6,278 bases of DNA, from contig DAOURR010000090.1 of the NCBI GenBank assembly GCA_030627625.1, positions 1 through 6,278 on the forward strand. The letters are read 5' to 3'. Source of the DNA: UBA3103 sp002365855 (lineage in GTDB: Bacteria > Bacillota > Desulfotomaculia > Desulfotomaculales > Pelotomaculaceae). Below the pieces are notes generated by a model. The model was not told where the DNA came from and did no database searches. It worked only from the letters and a program-made list of their open reading frames with translations. The position numbers were made by a program, and so were the translations under genes. Positions 4,858 to 6,278 of the stretch are shown piece after piece; the stretch's first letter is position 1; each line of letters starts with the position of its first letter.

Positions 4858-6003
4858 CTACTTTTGATTAAAAAATCCAGCCACCGCTTCTGCCACCTGC
4901 TGCGCTTCTTCATTAGTCAGTTCGGGAAACATTGGTAGCGACAATACCTGGCGGGCGGCCGCTTCGGCCGCGGGGAAATCCCCCTGTTTATAGCCCAGGG
5001 GAGCGAACACCGGCTGCAGGTGCATGGGCAGTGGGTAGTAGACGGTAGACCCGACCCCGCGCTCTTTAAGGAAAGCCTGGAGCTCGTCCCGCCGGCCGGT
5101 TTGAATGGTGTATTGGTGATAGACATGAAAAGAGTAGTCGGGCTCCGCCGGCAGTTTGATTTCGATGTCTTTGGCGTTTTGCAGTTCCGCAAAGAATTTG
5201 TTGTACAGCGCGGCAATCTCTCTCCTGCGCTCGGCCCAGGCCTCCAGGCGGGTAAATTTAACCCTTAAAATGGCCGCCTGGAGCTCGTCCAGCCTGCTGT
5301 TGCAGCCCAACTCGTCATGGTAGTACTTTTTGCTGGAACCGTGGACGCGCAGCACGCGCACGCGTTCGGCAATTTCGGGGTTGCTGGTGACCACCATGCC
5401 GCCGTCGCCGAAGGCTCCCAGGTTCTTGGTGGGGAAAAAGCTTATGCAGCCGGCGTCACCGATGCCGCCCACCCTTTTGCCCCTATATTTCGCCCCCAAG
5501 GCCTGGGCCGCGTCTTCGATAACCATGAGATTATGCCTTTGGGCTATCTCCATGATGCGGTCCATGTCGGCTGGGCAGCCGTACAGGTGCACCGGTATTA
5601 TCGCCCTGGTGCGGGGCGTGATCTTCTCCTCAACAAAGACAGGGTCAATGTTGTATATTTTTGGGTCAATGTCCGTGAATACCGGGCGGGCCCCTGCCCT
5701 GGCAATGGAACCGGCGGTAGCAAAAAAGGTGAAGGGCGTGGTAATTACTTCATCGCCGGGCCCTATTCCACAGGCCAAAAGCGCCAGGTAAAGGGCATCG
5801 CTCCCGCTGGCCACGCCGATTCCAAATTTCGCCCCGCAGTAAGCGGCAATTTCTACTTCCAGGGCCTTGACGTTTTCGCCGAGGATAAACATGCCTTTTT
5901 CCACTAATCCCGCAAAGGCCCAGGCAAGTTGTTCCTTTAAAGCCTCGTTTTGGCGCTTGAGGCTAAAGCCCGGTATACTTCTGGCTTTATTTAATTCATT
6001 CAC
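4858..6003 (-). CDS. wbpE: PLP-dependent C3 aminotransferase of the DegT/DnrJ/EryC1/StrS family (WbpE-type)
   Basis: This cytoplasmic aminotransferase should use glutamate to convert UDP-3-keto-GlcNAcA to UDP-GlcNAc3NA, between the WbpB and WbpD steps. From the GTG at 6001-6003 it is 381 residues. Family features in order are GVASGSDALYLAL (phosphate-binding loop), TTPFTFFATAGSIARAGA, PVHLYGCPADMD, IEDAAQALGA (Asp164 contacts the PLP pyridine nitrogen, Gln167 stacks), and SFFPTKNLGAFGDGG with Lys193 as the PLP-linked lysine. Then come HGSSKKYYHDELGCNSRLDELQ-type sequence and HVYHQYTIQ near the end. I prefer this start because GGAAGG (6014-6019) lies ten bases upstream. An in-frame GTG at 6046-6048 would add 15 residues but has no good ribosome site. 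In Pseudomonas, WbpE works coupled with WbpB because WbpB recycles its cofactor with 2-oxoglutarate formed by WbpE; whether that holds here is unknown. The stop is TAG 4858-4860. Confidence 0.9.
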   Translation of the reverse strand: MNELNKARSIPGFSLKRQNEALKEQLAWAFAGLVEKGMFILGENVKALEVEIAAYCGAKFGIGVASGSDALYLALLACGIGPGDEVITTPFTFFATAGSIARAGARPVFTDIDPKIYNIDPVFVEEKITPRTRAIIPVHLYGCPADMDRIMEIAQRHNLMVIEDAAQALGAKYRGKRVGGIGDAGCISFFPTKNLGAFGDGGMVVTSNPEIAERVRVLRVHGSSKKYYHDELGCNSRLDELQAAILRVKFTRLEAWAERRREIAALYNKFFAELQNAKDIEIKLPAEPDYSFHVYHQYTIQTGRRDELQAFLKERGVGSTVYYPLPMHLQPVFAPLGYKQGDFPAAEAAARQVLSLPMFPELTNEEAQQVAEAVAGFFNQK

Positions 6004-6013
6004 TGTTTTTTTA

Positions 6014-6053
6014 CCTTCCAATAATTTTACGAAAATTTTGCGAACCACTTCAA
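6014..6053 (-). promoter_or_regulatory. Weak candidate promoter and ribosome site before the aminotransferase gene
   Basis: On the minus strand TTGAAG (6048-6053) and TAAAAT (6024-6029) are separated by 18 bases, a fair sigma-70/sigma-A spacing. GGAAGG (6014-6019) follows, ten bases before the GTG start. A transcript from this promoter would begin at or inside GGAAGG, leaving an almost leaderless message. The hexamers may therefore be chance in an AT-rich 61-base gap, with the gene read through from upstream. The ribosome site is better supported than the promoter. Confidence 0.3.
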
Positions 6054-6064
6054 CCCGGCCTGGT

Positions 6065-6278
6065 TTATTTCAACACCGGCATCTTGCTAATTCGATTGTA
6101 TTTTAGCTCGGCATCGGGCACCAGCTCTCCGGCTTGCTTGAGCAATTCGCCGGCCCTGGCGGGCTGTCCTTGTTTGTCCGCCGCCAGGGCCAGCCAGAGC
6201 AGCGCGTTGCCTTTAATATTTTTATCGGCGCTCTTGGCGGCAGCCTGCAGGTATTTTTCAGCCTGGCTGTAGTCACCC
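6065..6278 (-). CDS. C-terminal end of a TPR-like helical-repeat protein (partial)
   Basis: Seventy residues of a gene that continues beyond the right edge, ending at TAA 6065-6067. The pattern GDYSQAEKYLQAAAKSADK, then ALLWLALAADKQGQPARAGELL and QAGELVPDAE, has the spacing of tetratricopeptide repeats (paired helices with small residues and a Pro at the turn). Such repeats serve as protein-protein scaffolds, and in polysaccharide loci they often belong to envelope or export proteins. The remaining protein, including any signal peptide or membrane anchor, is outside the window. It lies 61 bases upstream of the aminotransferase start on the same strand, so it may be the preceding operon gene. 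The repeat type is likely; the specific function is unknown. Confidence 0.65.
   Translation of the reverse strand, partial: GDYSQAEKYLQAAAKSADKNIKGNALLWLALAADKQGQPARAGELLKQAGELVPDAELKYNRISKMPVLK

Noticed and set aside
5317..5907. A 196-codon plus-strand open frame opposite the aminotransferase gene.
   Set aside because: It is a shadow of the well-supported DegT-family gene, with no recognisable motifs.
1..6278. tRNA or rRNA genes, CRISPR repeats, transposase genes or a replication origin.
   Set aside because: No cloverleaf or rRNA-like sequence, no regularly spaced repeats, and no transposase motif were seen on either strand.

Overview
All real genes in this window read on the minus strand. 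The sequence fits a Gram-positive anaerobe of the Clostridia (Moorella/Peptococcaceae type). This rests only on purine-rich Shine-Dalgarno sites, frequent GTG starts, moderately high GC genes separated by AT-rich spacers, and the general look of the proteins. No marker gene fixes the taxon.

The right two thirds (about 1957-6278) is a sugar-nucleotide operon. Read in its own direction it runs: the 3' end of a TPR-like gene (6065-6278), a PLP aminotransferase of the DegT/WbpE type (4858-6003), a UDP-GlcNAc 6-dehydrogenase of the WbpA type (3495-4835), and a 513-residue protein (1957-3498). The last joins a WbpB-type Gfo/Idh/MocA oxidoreductase, a WbpD-type left-handed beta-helix acetyltransferase and a C-terminal zinc ribbon. 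In the known Pseudomonas/Bordetella pathway, WbpA oxidises UDP-GlcNAc to UDP-GlcNAcA, WbpB oxidises C3, WbpE transaminates C3 and WbpD acetylates the new amine, giving UDP-2,3-diacetamido-2,3-dideoxyglucuronic acid (UDP-GlcNAc3NAcA) for surface polysaccharide. Here the four activities sit in three tightly packed genes, with gaps of 22 nt and an ATGA overlap.

The left third is an accessory-looking, partly decayed stretch. A complete Phd/YefM antitoxin-PIN toxin module (783-1483, GTGA overlap) has an AT-rich promoter and palindrome upstream (1529-1563). Downstream of it are two hairpins (721-764 and 663-691). Beyond these, a well-formed ribosome site and start lead into the first 23 codons of what looks like a HicB-family antitoxin. 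That reading breaks abruptly, around 523-528, into the C-terminal half of a sensor histidine kinase in another frame, which runs off the left edge. The kinase piece has lost its sensor half and start codon.

The 1553-1956 spacer holds no intact gene. It has a 40-codon possible coding remnant, four short perfect inverted repeats and an unusual concentration of GTCAA/TTGAC pentamers. I found no RNA gene, CRISPR array, transposase or clear intrinsic terminator for the sugar operon.
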